From Pseudomonas alkylphenolica (GTDB lineage: Bacteria > Pseudomonadota > Gammaproteobacteria > Pseudomonadales > Pseudomonadaceae), in NCBI RefSeq assembly GCF_000746525.1, contig NZ_CP009048.1:3847501-3911500 (forward strand): a stretch of 64,000 nucleotides of DNA. The letters are read 5' to 3'. The notes beneath the pieces are model-generated. The model searched no databases and was not told where the DNA came from. It was given only the letters and a program-made list of their open reading frames with translations. The position numbers were made by a program, and so were the translations under genes. Of the stretch, positions 55,014 through 64,000 are shown piece by piece (the first letter of the stretch is position 1; each line of letters begins with the position of its first letter).

Positions 55014-57410
55014 CTAATGCGTGCTAATTCTTTCCTTGGAATCGCTGTCGCGCTTTTCATCCTTGGCGACAATCTCGGGAGCCACATCTGGTAAGGGCTC
55101 CGGGGCGTATTGCAGCGCAATTTGAAGGACTTCGTCAATCCATTTGACCGGTTTAATCTGAAGATCCTGCTTAATATTCTCAGGAATTTCTTTCAAATCC
55201 CGCACATTCTCTTCAGGAATGATCACGGTCTTGATCCCACCACGGTGCGCGGCCAACAGTTTCTCTTTCAAACCACCGATGGCCAACACCTGCCCACGCA
55301 GGGTGATTTCACCGGTCATGGCAACATCTGCGCGTACCGGGATCTGCGTCAGGGCCGAGACCAGGGCGGTGCACATGCCGATACCGGCACTTGGACCATC
55401 CTTGGGCGTCGCACCTTCGGGCATGTGGATGTGGGTATCACGCTTCTCGTGGAAGTCGGTCGGAATGCCCAGGCTTTTCGCCCGGCTACGGACAACCGTC
55501 TGCGCCGCAGTGATCGACTCGACCATGACATCGCCCAGGGAGCCGGTCTTGATCAACTGGCCTTTACCGGGAATCACCGCCGCTTCAATGGTCAGCAGCT
55601 CACCGCCGACCTGGGTCCAGGCCAGGCCAGTGACCTGCCCCACCTGATCCTGCTGCTCGGCCAGACCGTAACGGAACTTGCGCACCCCGAGGAAGTGCTC
55701 CAGCTGCTCGCCAGTGACCTTCACAGCTACTTGCTTGAGGCCTGAGTGTTCTTTGACAACCTTGCGACAGACCTTGGCGATCTGGCGCTCCAGGCCCCGT
55801 ACGCCGGCTTCGCGGGTGTAGTAGCGGATGATGTCGCGAATCGCCGTGACGTCGACTTCCAGCTCGCCCTTTTTCAGGCCGTTAGCCTTGATCTGCTTGG
55901 GCGTCAGGTACTTCACCGCGATGTTGATCTTCTCGTCTTCGGTGTAACCCGGCAGACGGATGACTTCCATCCGGTCCAGCAGCGCTGGCGGGATGTTCAT
56001 CGAGTTGGAGGTGCAGAGGAACATCACATCGGAAAGATCGTAATCGACTTCCAGATAGTGATCGTTGAAGTTGTGGTTCTGCTCCGGGTCGAGCACCTCA
56101 AGCAGCGCCGAGGCCGGATCGCCACGCATGTCGCTGCCCATTTTGTCGATTTCGTCGAGCAGGAACAGCGGGTTGCGCACACCGACCTTGGTCATTTTCT
56201 GAATCAGACGGCCCGGCATCGAACCGATGTAGGTCCGCCGGTGACCACGAATCTCGGCTTCGTCACGCACGCCACCCAGGGCCATGCGCACGAACTTGCG
56301 GTTGGTGGCACTAGCGATCGACTCGGCCAGGGAGGTCTTGCCCACCCCGGGAGGACCGACCAGGCACAGCACCGGGCCACGGATCTTCTTCACCCGTTTC
56401 TGCACGGCGAGGTACTCAAGGATGCGCTCCTTGACCTCCTCCAGACCGTAATGGTCGGCATCGAGGATCTCTTCTGCCTTGGCCAGGTCCAGACGCACCT
56501 TGCTCTGGGCCTTCCACGGCACCTGCACCAGCCAGTCGAGGTAGGAACGCACCACGGTGGCCTCGGCAGACATCGGCGACATCTGTTTGAGCTTGTTCAG
56601 CTCGGCCTGAGCCTTGGCGTAGGCATCTTTTGGCAGGCCAGCGGCGTCGAGGCGCTTTTTCAGCTCTTCGACTTCGTTATGACCTTCTTCACTGTCGCCC
56701 AGCTCCTTCTGAATGGCCTTCATCTGCTCATTCAGGTAGTACTCGCGCTGGCTGCGCTCCATTTGTTTCTTGACCCGGCCGCGGATGCGTTTTTCCACCT
56801 GCAGCAGGTCGATTTCAGCGTCCAGCAGCGCCATGACATGCTCAACACGGGTAGTCAGGTCGAGAATCTCGAGGATTTCCTGCTTTTGCTCGATCTTCAG
56901 CGCCATGTGCGCAGCCATGGTATCGACCAGGCGTCCTGGCTCGTCGATGCTGTTGAGCGACGAGAGGACTTCAGCCGGGACTTTTTTGCCCAGCTGAACG
57001 TATTGTTCAAATTGTGACAACAAGCTACGAACGAAGACTTCAGACTCGCGCTCGGCGGTCTGCGACTCGTCGATCAACGAAACTTCGGCGCGGATATGGC
57101 CATCGACTTCGTTGAAACGCTCGACTGCACCGCGCTGCTCGCCCTCGACCAGGACCTTGACGGTGCCATCGGGCAGTTTCAGCAGTTGCAGAACAGTGGC
57201 AATGGTACCGACGCGGTACAGGGCGTCTTCGCCTGGATCGTCATCAGCGGGGTTCTTCTGGGCCAGCAGGAGAATCTGCTTTTCGCCCGTCATTGCGGCC
57301 TCGAGGGCTTCGATGGACTTCTCGCGCCCCACGAACAGTGGGATAACCATGTGCGGATAGACGACGACATCGCGCAATGGCAAAAGAGGCAAGTCGAGGG
57401 TGGTCTTCAT
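55014..57410 (-). CDS. lon: ATP-dependent protease Lon
   Basis: This heat-shock protease of the cytoplasm has 798 residues: an N-domain that binds substrates ([20 protein letters not shown]), the AAA+ module with Walker [10 protein letters not shown] (about 360) and Walker [12 protein letters not shown], and the Ser-Lys protease domain. The catalytic serine is in [11 protein letters not shown] and the lysine in [14 protein letters not shown]. The start at 57410 has AGAGG upstream; the frame beyond it reads through the promoter. A sigma32-like promoter lies 60-90 bases before the start. Confidence 0.97.
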   Translation of the reverse strand: MKTTLDLPLLPLRDVVVYPHMVIPLFVGREKSIEALEAAMTGEKQILLLAQKNPADDDPGEDALYRVGTIATVLQLLKLPDGTVKVLVEGEQRGAVERFNEVDGHIRAEVSLIDESQTAERESEVFVRSLLSQFEQYVQLGKKVPAEVLSSLNSIDEPGRLVDTMAAHMALKIEQKQEILEILDLTTRVEHVMALLDAEIDLLQVEKRIRGRVKKQMERSQREYYLNEQMKAIQKELGDSEEGHNEVEELKKRLDAAGLPKDAYAKAQAELNKLKQMSPMSAEATVVRSYLDWLVQVPWKAQSKVRLDLAKAEEILDADHYGLEEVKERILEYLAVQKRVKKIRGPVLCLVGPPGVGKTSLAESIASATNRKFVRMALGGVRDEAEIRGHRRTYIGSMPGRLIQKMTKVGVRNPLFLLDEIDKMGSDMRGDPASALLEVLDPEQNHNFNDHYLEVDYDLSDVMFLCTSNSMNIPPALLDRMEVIRLPGYTEDEKINIAVKYLTPKQIKANGLKKGELEVDVTAIRDIIRYYTREAGVRGLERQIAKVCRKVVKEHSGLKQVAVKVTGEQLEHFLGVRKFRYGLAEQQDQVGQVTGLAWTQVGGELLTIEAAVIPGKGQLIKTGSLGDVMVESITAAQTVVRSRAKSLGIPTDFHEKRDTHIHMPEGATPKDGPSAGIGMCTALVSALTQIPVRADVAMTGEITLRGQVLAIGGLKEKLLAAHRGGIKTVIIPEENVRDLKEIPENIKQDLQIKPVKWIDEVLQIALQYAPEPLPDVAPEIVAKDEKRDSDSKERISTH

Positions 57411-57469
57411 GATTTCGCCTCTACAGCGGCCTTGTGGCCGGAAACCGGTGGAATTTGAGCGTGGGTTTA

Positions 57470-57498
57470 ATGTGGGGGCAGCCCCGCAAAAAAACAAG
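57470..57498 (-). promoter_or_regulatory. sigma32-type heat-shock promoter for lon
   Basis: On the minus strand CTTGTTT (57492-57498) and CCCCACAT (57470-57477) are 14 bases apart, close to the sigma32 consensus CTTGAAA / CCCCATNT. It points to lon and lies between clpX and lon, just after the clpX terminator. Confidence 0.72.
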
Positions 57499-57517
57499 CT
57501 CTACGACAGGAAAAGCA

Positions 57518-57538
57518 AAGGGGCCCGAAGGCCCCTTG
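57518..57538 (-). terminator. clpX terminator
   Basis: GGGGCC and GGCCCC with a TTCG loop on the minus strand are followed by TTTGCTTTT. It lies about 25 bases after the clpX stop and ends the clpP-clpX transcript before the lon promoter. Confidence 0.85.
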
Positions 57539-57560
57539 CAGACTCGAGCCGTTTGGCGAC

Positions 57561-58844
57561 TCAGACGTCGGGTGCAGCTTTGGCTTGCGGCTCGCTGTTC
57601 TCGTAGATCAGCAGCGGCTGCGAAGAGCCTTCGATGACGCTCTCGTCGATCACCACCTTGCTGACATCCTTCTGCGAAGGAATCTCATACATGGTGTCGA
57701 GCAGGATGCCTTCGAGGATCGAACGCAGGCCGCGAGCACCGGTCTTGCGCTCCAGGGCCTTGCGAGCCACGGACTTCAGCGCATCGCTGCGGAATTCCAG
57801 GTCCACGCCTTCCATCTCGAACAGCTTGGCGTACTGCTTGGTGAGGGCGTTCTTCGGCTCGGTGAGAATCTGCATCAAGGCAGCTTCGTCGAGCTCGTCG
57901 AGGGTTGCCAGCACCGGCAGACGGCCGACGAATTCCGGGATCAGACCGAACTTGACCAAATCGTCAGGCTCGACTTCACGCAGCGATTCCCCCACCTTCT
58001 TGCCTTCCTGCTTGCTGCGCACTTCGGCACCGAAGCCGATACCGCCGCGGGTGGAACGGTTCTGAATGACCTTTTCCAGGCCCGAGAACGCACCGCCGCA
58101 GATAAACAGGATGTTACGCGTGTCAACCTGCAGGAACTCCTGCTGCGGATGCTTGCGGCCACCTTGCGGCGGTACCGAGGCAACCGTGCCTTCGATCAAC
58201 TTGAGCAGCGCCTGCTGCACGCCTTCGCCCGAGACATCACGGGTGATCGACGGGTTGTCCGACTTGCGCGAGATCTTGTCGATTTCGTCGATGTAGACAA
58301 TGCCCATCTGGGCCTTCTCAACGTCGTAGTCGCACTTTTGCAGCAGCTTTTGAATAATGTTCTCGACGTCTTCACCGACATAACCGGCTTCGGTCAGGGT
58401 GGTGGCATCGGCGATGGTGAACGGTACATTCAACAGACGTGCGAGGGTTTCGGCGAGCAGGGTTTTACCCGAGCCCGTCGGACCGATCAGCAGGATGTTA
58501 CTCTTGCCGAGCTCGACATCGTCGTTCTTCTTGTCGCGTTGGTTCAGGCGCTTGTAGTGGTTGTACACCGCTACCGCCAGTACCTTTTTCGCACGCTCCT
58601 GACCAATGACATACTGGTCCAGGATGGTGCTGATTTCTTTCGGCGAAGGCAGTTTATGCGCGCTGCTTTCGGCCTGGGCTTCCTGCACCTCCTCGCGGAT
58701 GATGTCGTTGCACAGGTCGACGCACTCGTCGCAGATAAATACCGAGGGGCCGGCAATCAACTTGCGCACTTCATGCTGGCTTTTGCCGCAGAAGGAGCAA
58801 TAGAGCAATTTGCCGTTGTCCTCGCCGTTACGGGTGTCAGTCAT
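57561..58844 (-). CDS. clpX: ATP-dependent Clp protease ATP-binding subunit ClpX
   Basis: ClpX is a hexameric unfoldase that feeds ClpP. The 427-residue protein has the N-terminal zinc domain with four cysteines ([11 protein letters not shown] and [10 protein letters not shown]), Walker A in [16 protein letters not shown], Walker B in [13 protein letters not shown], the pore motif region GYVGEDVEN and a sensor domain near [17 protein letters not shown]. The ClpP-contact loop [10 protein letters not shown] with the IGF-like tripeptide region precedes it. The start at 58844 matches the family; the frame upstream to 58889 is not used. Confidence 0.97.
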   Translation of the reverse strand: MTDTRNGEDNGKLLYCSFCGKSQHEVRKLIAGPSVFICDECVDLCNDIIREEVQEAQAESSAHKLPSPKEISTILDQYVIGQERAKKVLAVAVYNHYKRLNQRDKKNDDVELGKSNILLIGPTGSGKTLLAETLARLLNVPFTIADATTLTEAGYVGEDVENIIQKLLQKCDYDVEKAQMGIVYIDEIDKISRKSDNPSITRDVSGEGVQQALLKLIEGTVASVPPQGGRKHPQQEFLQVDTRNILFICGGAFSGLEKVIQNRSTRGGIGFGAEVRSKQEGKKVGESLREVEPDDLVKFGLIPEFVGRLPVLATLDELDEAALMQILTEPKNALTKQYAKLFEMEGVDLEFRSDALKSVARKALERKTGARGLRSILEGILLDTMYEIPSQKDVSKVVIDESVIEGSSQPLLIYENSEPQAKAAPDV

Positions 58845-58910
58845 TCGATCGATCCAATCCGGTAGGCTTGCAACACAAGATGAAGGCAATTGCGGGCTTT
58901 TTCAAGTCCA

Positions 58911-58937
58911 CAGGTGGCGGGAAAGCCCAACCACCTG
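58911..58937 (-). other. hairpin between clpP and clpX
   Basis: CAGGTGG and CCACCTG enclose a smaller GGG/CCC pairing, with no T-run. It could slow transcription or protect the clpP mRNA end rather than terminate fully. Confidence 0.4.
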
Positions 58938-58951
58938 CTTTAGCGCCTTAA

Positions 58952-59593
58952 TCAGACAGCCATTTGCCGCTTCTCGTGTACCGAGTCGATCAGACCGTAC
59001 TCGGCAGCACGTTGCGCGCTCATGAAATTGTCGCGCTCGGTGTCACGCTTGATGGTTTCCAGCTCCTGACCGGTGTGATAGGCCAGCAGTTCGTTCAACC
59101 GCGACTTGATGGAGAGGATTTCCTTGGCGTGGATTTCGATATCCGTCGCCTGCCCCTGGAAACCGCCCAGTGGCTGGTGAATCATCACCCGCGAGTTCGG
59201 CAGGCAGTGACGCTTGCCCTTGGCACCGGCGGCGAGCAGGAAGGCACCCATGGAGCAGGCCTGACCGATGCAGGTGGTGGAGACGTCCGGCTTGATGAAC
59301 TGCATGGTGTCGTAGATCGACATGCCTGCAGTCACCGATCCACCCGGCGAGTTGATGTAGAGATGGATATCCTTGTCCGGGTTTTCCGCTTCAAGGAACA
59401 GCAATTGCGCCGCGATCAGGTTGGCCATGTAGTCCTCTACCGGGCCGACCAGGAAGATCACCCGCTCCTTCAGAAGGCGCGAGTAGATGTCATAGGCACG
59501 TTCGCCACGAGCGGATTGCTCGATAACCATCGGGACCAGGCCGCCTGCGGCCTGGATGTCAGAGCTCTGCTGATAATAAGAATTGCGGGACAT
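58952..59593 (-). CDS. clpP: ATP-dependent Clp protease proteolytic subunit ClpP
   Basis: The serine protease of the ClpXP complex, 213 residues from the ATG at 59593, which is the family length in Pseudomonas; a GTG at 59602 is an alternative start. The catalytic triad is Ser114 ([11 protein letters not shown]), His139 (VMIHQPLGG) and Asp184 ([10 protein letters not shown]). The N-terminal propeptide region precedes [21 protein letters not shown]. It sits between tig and clpX in the usual order. Confidence 0.97.
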   Translation of the reverse strand: MSRNSYYQQSSDIQAAGGLVPMVIEQSARGERAYDIYSRLLKERVIFLVGPVEDYMANLIAAQLLFLEAENPDKDIHLYINSPGGSVTAGMSIYDTMQFIKPDVSTTCIGQACSMGAFLLAAGAKGKRHCLPNSRVMIHQPLGGFQGQATDIEIHAKEILSIKSRLNELLAYHTGQELETIKRDTERDNFMSAQRAAEYGLIDSVHEKRQMAV

Positions 59594-59632
59594 GTCCTGC
59601 ACTCACTCCCAAATAGTCATGTCTTGAATACG

Positions 59633-59660
59633 CACAAGCCAGCTCGAAGGCTGGCTTGTG
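59633..59660 (-). other. hairpin between tig and clpP
   Basis: A perfect 11-bp stem (CACAAGCCAGC / GCTGGCTTGTG, six-base loop) lies 25 bases past the tig stop. The minus strand has no T-run after it, so it may be a partial terminator or RNA-processing site between tig and clpP. Confidence 0.5.
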
Positions 59661-59684
59661 GTGTTTTCCTACGAGAGAAGGAAA

Positions 59685-60995
59685 TCAGTCAGCGGCAGGA
59701 GCCTGCACTGGCTTGATCGCTTCTTCGTACGAGACCGATTTGTCGGTCACAGTCGCTTTCTGCAGAACAGTATCCACAACTTGTTCTTCCAGCACAACCG
59801 AACGAACTTCGTTCAGTTGCTGGTCGTTCTTGTAGTACCAAGCTACGACCTGCTCAGGCTCTTGGTAAGCCGAAGCCATTTCCTGGATCATTTCGCGAAC
59901 GCGGGCTTCGTCCGGCTTCAGCTCGTTCTGCTTGACCACTTCAGCAACGATCAGACCCAGCACGACGCGGCGCTTGGCTTGCTCTTCGAACAGCTCGGCC
60001 GGCAGTTGCTCAGGCTTGATGTTGCCACCGAACTGCTGAACGGCTTGAACGCGCAGGCGGTTCACTTCGTTTTCCAGCAGGGCTTTTGGCACTTCGATCG
60101 GGTTGGCAGCCAGCAGGCCGTCCATTACCTGGTTCTTGACCTTGGTCTTGATGGCCTGACGCAGTTCACGCTCCATGTTCTTGCGAACTTCGGCGCGGAA
60201 ACCTTCCAGGGAAGCTTCTTTGATGCCGAACTGGGCGAAGAACTCTTCGTTCAGCTCTGGCAGCTTAGGCTCGGAAACGCTGTTGACGGTAACGGTGAAC
60301 TCGGCGGCTTTGCCAGCCAGGTCCAGGTTCTGGTAGTCCTCAGGGAAGGACAGGTTCAGAACGCGCTCTTCACCGGCCTTGGCGCCAACCAGACCTTCTT
60401 CGAAGCCCGGGATCATGCGGCCGGAACCCAGAACCAGCTGGGTGCCTTTGGCCGAACCACCGGCGAACACTTCACCGTCGACCTTGCCGACGAAATCGAT
60501 GTTCAGCTGGTCTTCGTTCTGAGCAGCGCGATCAGCGGCTTCGAAACGAACGTTCTGCTTGCGCAGTACTTCCAGCATGTTGTCCAGGTCGGCGTCAGCC
60601 ACTTCGGCGCTCAGGCGCTCGACGGCGATCGAGTCGAAACCGGCAACGGTGAACTCAGGGAACACTTCGAAAGTGGCGACGTATTCCAGGTCACCGCCTT
60701 TCTCGAACGATTTTGGCTCGACGGCAGGGGCGCCAGCCGGGTTCAGCTTCTGCTCGACCACAGCTTCGTAGAAAGAAGCCTGGACCAGGTCGCCGAAGGC
60801 TTCTTGACGGGCAGCATCTTCATAACGCTGACGGATCACGCTCATCGGCACTTTGCCAGGACGGAAGCCTGGAACCTTGGCGCGACGGGCAGTCTGTTGC
60901 AGACGCTTGTTGACTTCGTTCTCGACGCGCTCTGCCGGAACGGCGATGGTCATGCGACGCTCGAGAGCAGAAGTATTTTCAACAGAAACTTGCAT
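59685..60995 (-). CDS. tig: trigger factor
   Basis: This ribosome-bound chaperone and prolyl isomerase has 436 residues. The N-terminal ribosome-binding domain carries the signature [13 protein letters not shown] (about 42-54). The FKBP-like isomerase domain (about 150-245) includes [20 protein letters not shown], and a long helical C-terminal chaperone domain follows. The start at 60995 has GAGGA upstream. It heads the tig-clpP-clpX cluster. Confidence 0.97.
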   Translation of the reverse strand: MQVSVENTSALERRMTIAVPAERVENEVNKRLQQTARRAKVPGFRPGKVPMSVIRQRYEDAARQEAFGDLVQASFYEAVVEQKLNPAGAPAVEPKSFEKGGDLEYVATFEVFPEFTVAGFDSIAVERLSAEVADADLDNMLEVLRKQNVRFEAADRAAQNEDQLNIDFVGKVDGEVFAGGSAKGTQLVLGSGRMIPGFEEGLVGAKAGEERVLNLSFPEDYQNLDLAGKAAEFTVTVNSVSEPKLPELNEEFFAQFGIKEASLEGFRAEVRKNMERELRQAIKTKVKNQVMDGLLAANPIEVPKALLENEVNRLRVQAVQQFGGNIKPEQLPAELFEEQAKRRVVLGLIVAEVVKQNELKPDEARVREMIQEMASAYQEPEQVVAWYYKNDQQLNEVRSVVLEEQVVDTVLQKATVTDKSVSYEEAIKPVQAPAAD

Positions 60996-61269
60996 GGATA
61001 TTCCTCGTTGCACAGACGTTAGCCGGCGATACCCGACTCCAGAATCAAGGGCAAGCATTCTAGTGGCTCAAAGGCCAGAAGTCACCCCGTTCAAGACGAC
61101 GGGAAAGTACGCCGGTCCATTTCATTTACAGCCCCCGGCAAAAACCTTGCCCAGGGACGCTCAAGACCCGCTGTTCAAGGCCTGGACGCCGCCTTTGATC
61201 ATGGCGGCGCGCCTAACCTCGAACAGCCAGAAATACTTGTCAAAACACTACCGGATCACGGCTCGGTGC

Positions 61270-61572
61270 TCAGGGCGCCGCATCGTCGATCTCGTTGATA
61301 CTGCAATACTCTTCCCATTCCATGCCCAGCGCCTCAGCGACCTCCCGATGCACTTCCAGGCGCATGGCCTGAAGCTCTGCGTCGGAGCCGGCGATCAGTT
61401 GCAGGGTCAATTCCCAGGGCTCAAGCCCCTGCTCCTGTGCGGCGTCTTCGAAGGCCCACTCGATCTGCTGTTGCTGCTCATGGGCGCTGAGCCCGGCAAT
61501 TTCTTCGAGTAGCTGCGGATTGGCTGCGGCGAAACGCTGCAATGCGCTGGCCTGGCGTTCTTTTGAAATCAT
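61270..61572 (-). CDS. small acidic protein, possibly DUF6388 family
   Basis: A 100-residue, all-helical, strongly acidic protein: SALQRFAAANPQLLEEIAG, then QQQIEWAFEDAAQEQGLEPWELTLQLIA and ALGMEWEEYCSINEID (given as short parts). It resembles what I recall of the DUF6388 family, but this assignment is tentative. It has AGGACAG before the ATG at 61572 and a candidate sigma70 promoter about 50 bases upstream. Confidence 0.7.
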   Translation of the reverse strand: MISKERQASALQRFAAANPQLLEEIAGLSAHEQQQQIEWAFEDAAQEQGLEPWELTLQLIAGSDAELQAMRLEVHREVAEALGMEWEEYCSINEIDDAAP

Positions 61573-61620
61573 GGAGCTGTCCTCACTACCTTGCCGTTGG
61601 CCACGGCCTCAACCGGCTGA

Positions 61621-61648
61621 AATCTATCAGCTTTTGAGTACTTGTCAC
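61621..61648 (-). promoter_or_regulatory. candidate sigma70 promoter for the small acidic protein
   Basis: On the minus strand GTGACA (61643-61648) and TAGATT (61621-61626) are 16 bases apart, placed about 50 bases before the ATG at 61572. Confidence 0.45.
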
Positions 61649-61827
61649 CAGTGCACCGCAGCACCGGCGCAGCAAATGGAGCAACGGCATAGCATCATGA
61701 CAAAAGCCACGGGCGAGCCTGGAAAAGGGTAATACAGCTAAACAGGTTTCAGGCAGGCGACGGATGTCCCGGCAAATGGACGCCGAGGCACAACAGAAAG
61801 ACCACGCACTGGTTCAAGCCCGGAAAC
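61649..61827. other. intergenic stretch, nothing recognised
   Basis: Together with the promoter before it and the terminator after it, this fills the 325-base gap between the small acidic protein gene and tRNA-Leu. I see no coding frame with a ribosome site and no repeat. Confidence 0.4.
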
Positions 61828-61854
61828 GAAAAAAGCCGCACAAGGCGGCTTTTT
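61828..61854 (-). terminator. terminator of the tRNA operon
   Basis: GCCGC and GCGGC (loop of five bases), flanked by A-run and T-run, give AAAAGCCGC / GCGGCTTTT pairing. On the minus strand the T-run follows directly, about 45 bases after the tRNA-Leu 3' end. Confidence 0.82.
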
Positions 61855-61897
61855 CGATGCTTTCTCGCGCTTCAGCGAAGGGCGGTGAAAGCTTGGA

Positions 61898-61982
61898 TGG
61901 TGCGGACGAAGAGACTCGAACTCTTACAGCTTGCGCCGCTGGAACCTAAATCCAGTGTGTCTACCAATTTCACCACGTCCGC
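61898..61982 (-). tRNA. tRNA-Leu (UAG)
   Basis: The 85-base gene on the minus strand begins GCGGACGTGGTGAAATTGG, has an anticodon stem CTGGA/TCCAG with loop TTTAGGT (anticodon UAG), a long variable arm, TTCGAGTC in the T-arm, and an encoded CCA. It is the last tRNA of the cluster. Confidence 0.97.
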
Positions 61983-61998
61983 GTGAAGCTTTTAAAGC

Positions 61999-62028
61999 AA
62001 AGGCGCCAGATTTTCATCGGGCGCCTTT
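61999..62028 (-). other. terminator-like hairpin between tRNA-His and tRNA-Leu
   Basis: AAAGGCGCC and GGCGCCTTT form a 9-bp stem with a 12-base loop, followed on the minus strand by GCTTTAAAAG. In the operon it may reduce read-through to tRNA-Leu or mark a processing site. Confidence 0.55.
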
Positions 62029-62035
62029 TGGAATA

Positions 62036-62112
62036 TGGGGTGGACGATGGGGATCGAACCCACGACAACAGGAGTCACAATCCTGTGCTCTACCAACTGA
62101 GCTACGCCCACC
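62036..62112 (-). tRNA. tRNA-His (GUG)
   Basis: The 77-base minus-strand gene includes the extra 5' G that pairs with C73. The anticodon stem AGGAT/TCCTG region carries loop TTGTGAC (anticodon GUG). The T-arm GGGTTCGATCCC and the encoded CCA are complete. Confidence 0.97.
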
Positions 62113-62152
62113 ATATTGCATTTACCGCTTTACTTGTGCCTAAGCTGCCTAT

Positions 62153-62229
62153 TGGCGCACCCGGCAGGACTCGAACCTGCGACCATCCGCTTAGAAGGCG
62201 GATGCTCTATCCAGCTGAGCTACGGGCGC
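62153..62229 (-). tRNA. tRNA-Arg (UCU)
   Basis: The 77-base minus-strand gene begins GCGCCCGTAGCTCAGCTGG. The anticodon arm is TCCGC/GCGGA with loop CTTCTAA (anticodon UCU), the T-arm is CAGGTTCGAGTCCTG, and CCA is encoded. It is first in the cluster, after the strong promoter upstream. Confidence 0.97.
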
Positions 62230-62354
62230 ATATTTAATCTGCTTTCTGTTACGATTACAAATTAACTTTTAGCCGTACCGAACAAGCTACCAAATCCGCT
62301 CATTCTGCCTGACCTTGCTAACCAGTGCTAGGCTCTGCCCGACAAGTGCGACGA

Positions 62355-62383
62355 ATGTTATAGACGAGTGGTTAGGTCGTCAA
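62355..62383 (-). promoter_or_regulatory. stable-RNA promoter of the tRNA operon
   Basis: On the minus strand TTGACG (62378-62383) and TAACAT (62355-62360) are 17 bases apart. A-rich and T-rich blocks just upstream (to about 62412) resemble an UP element. A GC-rich discriminator (TCGTCGC) follows the -10, the usual mark of ppGpp-sensitive tRNA/rRNA promoters. The 125 bases between it and tRNA-Arg would be a leader. Confidence 0.7.
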
Positions 62384-62514
62384 CTCTTTTTTGAAAAAAA
62401 TTCATTTTATTTAAGGGCTTAGGGGAATAGCCGGACCAAGCGCCTTTGCCCTCGGCCCCCTTCATGCGAGAATGCGCGCTCTTTTTATTCCCTCTCGATG
62501 GTTAATCACGCGTC

Positions 62515-63369
62515 ATGACTGCACACCTTATAGACGGCAAGGCGATCGCCGCCAGCCTGCGCCAGCAGATCGCCCAACGTGTTGTGGAGCGTCGCCAGCA
62601 AGGCCTGCGTACTCCAGGCCTGGCGGTGATCCTGGTCGGCACCGACCCCGCTTCTCAGGTCTATGTTTCGCACAAGCGCAAGGACTGTGAAGAAGTCGGC
62701 TTTATCTCCCAGGCATTCGACCTGCCCAGCGAGACCACCCAGCAGACCCTGACCGGCCTGATCGATCGCCTCAATGATGATGCGAACATCGACGGCATCC
62801 TGCTGCAGTTGCCACTGCCGGCCCATCTGGACGCGTCGCTGCTGCTCGAGCGCATTCGCCCGGACAAGGATGTCGATGGTTTCCATCCTTATAACGTCGG
62901 CCGTCTGGCCCAGCGTATCCCGCTGCTGCGCCCGTGCACGCCGAAAGGCATCATGACCCTGCTGGAAAGCACCGGTCAGGATCTGTACGGCATGAACGCC
63001 GTGGTCGTCGGTGCTTCGAACATCGTCGGCCGGCCAATGGCCATGGAGCTGCTGCTGGCCGGCTGCACCGTTACCGTCACCCACCGCTTCACCAAGGACC
63101 TGGCCGGTCACGTTGGCCGCGCCGATCTGGTCGTGGTTGCCGCTGGCAAGCCGGGTCTGGTCAAAGGTGAGTGGATCAAGGAAGGCGCAATTGTCATCGA
63201 CGTCGGTATCAACCGCCAGGAAGATGGCAAGCTGGTCGGCGACGTGGTCTACGAGACTGCCCTGCCCCGCGCCGGCTGGATCACCCCGGTGCCAGGTGGC
63301 GTCGGGCCGATGACCCGCGCCTGCCTGCTGGAGAACACCTTGTATGCGGCGGAAGAGCTGCATAAGTAA
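62515..63369 (+). CDS. folD: bifunctional methylenetetrahydrofolate dehydrogenase/methenyltetrahydrofolate cyclohydrolase
   Basis: FolD interconverts 5,10-methylene-, 5,10-methenyl- and 10-formyl-tetrahydrofolate with NADP. The 284-residue protein shows the catalytic tyrosine/lysine segment [17 protein letters not shown] (about 45-61), [14 protein letters not shown] (about 98-111), the dinucleotide motif [17 protein letters not shown] (about 163-179) and [16 protein letters not shown] with [19 protein letters not shown] at the end, the last two as short neighbouring motifs. It is divergent from the tRNA cluster. Confidence 0.96.
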   Translation: MTAHLIDGKAIAASLRQQIAQRVVERRQQGLRTPGLAVILVGTDPASQVYVSHKRKDCEEVGFISQAFDLPSETTQQTLTGLIDRLNDDANIDGILLQLPLPAHLDASLLLERIRPDKDVDGFHPYNVGRLAQRIPLLRPCTPKGIMTLLESTGQDLYGMNAVVVGASNIVGRPMAMELLLAGCTVTVTHRFTKDLAGHVGRADLVVVAAGKPGLVKGEWIKEGAIVIDVGINRQEDGKLVGDVVYETALPRAGWITPVPGGVGPMTRACLLENTLYAAEELHK

Positions 63370-63390
63370 GCGGTGATGCAGTAATGAGAA

Positions 63391-63417
63391 ACGGCACCTA
63401 TGGGGTGCCGTTTTTTT
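63391..63417 (+). terminator. folD terminator
   Basis: ACGGCACC and GGTGCCGT form an 8-bp stem with a five-base loop, followed by a run of seven Ts. It is 21 bases past the folD stop. Confidence 0.92.
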
Positions 63418-63435
63418 GTGCCAAGTTCAAGACCG

Positions 63436-63501
63436 ATCGCGGGCCAAGCCCGCTCCCACCGGGGTGTCATTGGACCTGTGGGAGCGGGCTTGCCCCGCGA
63501 T
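63436..63501. repeat. REP pair in the opposite arrangement
   Basis: Two REP copies, 63436-63460 and 63476-63501, with cores AAGCCCGCTCCCACC and GTGGGAGCGGGCTTGCC. Unlike the other two pairs in the window, the GTGGGAG ends point inward and the GCGAT ends outward. They lie between the convergent folD and solute-binding protein genes. Confidence 0.9.
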
Positions 63502-63505
63502 GCTT

Positions 63506-64000
63506 TCAGTTGCGCGCCGCCTCCCACGACTTGAGCAGTTCGCTGTAGCTAACGGTCTCACCCTTGGGTTTCTCATTAGCCAACTTCGGCTTCGGTGCAC
63601 CCGGCTGGTCGAACCAGTACTGGGCATCACGCTCCGGATTGAGCTTGGGCGCGCAGGTCGCCTGGGCCTTGGAACGCTCCAGCCGTTCGAGGATCTTGTC
63701 CTGGTCACGGGCCAGACCATCCAGCGCCTCTTGCGGCGTCTTGTCACCGCTGGCCGCCTCGGCAATATGGCTCCACCACAGCTGCGCCAGGCGCGGGTAG
63801 TCCGGTACGTTGGTGCCGGTCGGGGTCCATTGCACCCGCGCCGGGCTGCGGTAGAACTCCACCAGGCCGCCGAGTTTGGGCGCCAGGTCGGTCATAGCCT
63901 GGGAGTTGATGTCCGACTCGCGGATAGGCGTCAGGCCAACGATGGTCTTTTTCAGCGAAACGGTCTTGGAGGTGACGAACTGGGCATACAGCCAGGCCGC
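63506..64000 (-). CDS. C-terminal part of an ABC transporter solute-binding protein (family 1, carbohydrate/polyol type)
   Basis: The frame is open to the right edge and stops at 63506, giving the last 164 residues. The visible part has AAWLYAQFVTSKTVSLKKT, GLTPIRESDINSQAM, then WTPTGTNVPDYPRLAQLWW and a C-terminal SYSELLKSWEAARN. This matches the C-terminal half of periplasmic binding proteins for sugar or glycerol-type ABC importers. In related pseudomonads such a gene sits next to folD. The true start and signal peptide are outside the window; internal ATGs such as that at 63895 are not starts. Confidence 0.8.
   Translation of the reverse strand, partial: AAWLYAQFVTSKTVSLKKTIVGLTPIRESDINSQAMTDLAPKLGGLVEFYRSPARVQWTPTGTNVPDYPRLAQLWWSHIAEAASGDKTPQEALDGLARDQDKILERLERSKAQATCAPKLNPERDAQYWFDQPGAPKPKLANEKPKGETVSYSELLKSWEAARN

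Noticed and set aside
52928..61022. Long plus-strand open frames opposite ppiD, lon, clpX, clpP and tig
   Set aside because: All mirror conserved minus-strand genes and have biased compositions (Leu/Val/Asp/Gln-rich) without family motifs.
63249..63527. Short minus-strand frame over the folD end and REP pair
   Set aside because: It is read through a terminator and repeats (RGKPAPTGP is a translated REP), so not a gene.
1..64000. CRISPR arrays, insertion sequences, prophage or integron features
   Set aside because: No regularly spaced repeats, transposase or phage genes were seen; the only dispersed repeats are the three REP pairs.

Overview
This window is a high-GC gammaproteobacterial chromosome segment and almost certainly Pseudomonas. 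The grounds are the canonical block tig-clpP-clpX-lon-hupB-ppiD, the block gloB / methyltransferase / rnhA / dnaQ / lysine decarboxylase, a six-gene ShaA(B)CDEFG (Mrp-type) antiporter operon, a divergent soxR / monooxygenase pair, and Pseudomonas-type REP palindromes (GTGGGAGCGGGCTTGCC core). Gene content (phnW-phnX with a LysR regulator, and a five-gene 'fad-x' acyl-CoA operon) recalls the P. putida / P. fluorescens lineages. The species cannot be fixed from sequence reading alone.

Layout. 1-3.2 kb: tail of an unknown gene, an aminopeptidase P-like protease and a cysteine desulfurase (both minus). 3.5-5.3 kb: a two-gene unit of a DUF3182 ATP-grasp-like protein and an alpha/beta hydrolase. 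5.3-9.5 kb: a regulator-rich stretch with a SoxR divergon carrying a recognisable SoxR box with 19-bp promoter spacing, a GlxA-type AraC regulator divergent from an isochorismatase-family hydrolase, and an XRE-cupin regulator divergent from an EamA exporter. 9.7-15.7 kb: monovalent cation/proton antiporter operon with 1-4 nt overlaps. 15.7-17.8 kb: small uncharacterised genes and a DksA paralogue lacking the zinc-finger cysteines.

18.2-33 kb: the most unusual region. Two very large proteins of about 1500 residues flank a five-gene acyl-CoA catabolic operon. The first resembles the DUF6543/dermonecrotic-toxin-domain family. The second has a related-looking layout but ends in leucine-rich repeats plus a NEL-type E3 ubiquitin ligase domain with a visible C-x-D catalytic motif, which points to an effector acting on eukaryotic hosts or predators.

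33-37 kb: an AraC regulator, then 2-aminoethylphosphonate degradation (LysR regulator, phnW, phnX). 37-44.9 kb: an FMN reductase, a small conserved protein, lysine decarboxylase, dnaQ, rnhA, a methyltransferase, gloB and mltD. 45-52.4 kb: a Yej-type peptide ABC transporter with two tandem substrate-binding proteins, whose ATPase gene now ends inside a REP palindrome. 52.5-61 kb: protein quality control (ppiD, hupB, lon, clpX, clpP, tig), with a sigma32-like promoter in front of lon. 61-64 kb: a small acidic protein, a tRNA operon (Arg-UCU, His-GUG, Leu-UAG) behind a strong stable-RNA-type promoter, folD, a REP pair, and the 3' part of a solute-binding protein gene that runs off the window.

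Three REP pairs were found (37.1, 52.4 and 63.4 kb). There are no CRISPR arrays, insertion sequences, rRNA genes or prophage genes.
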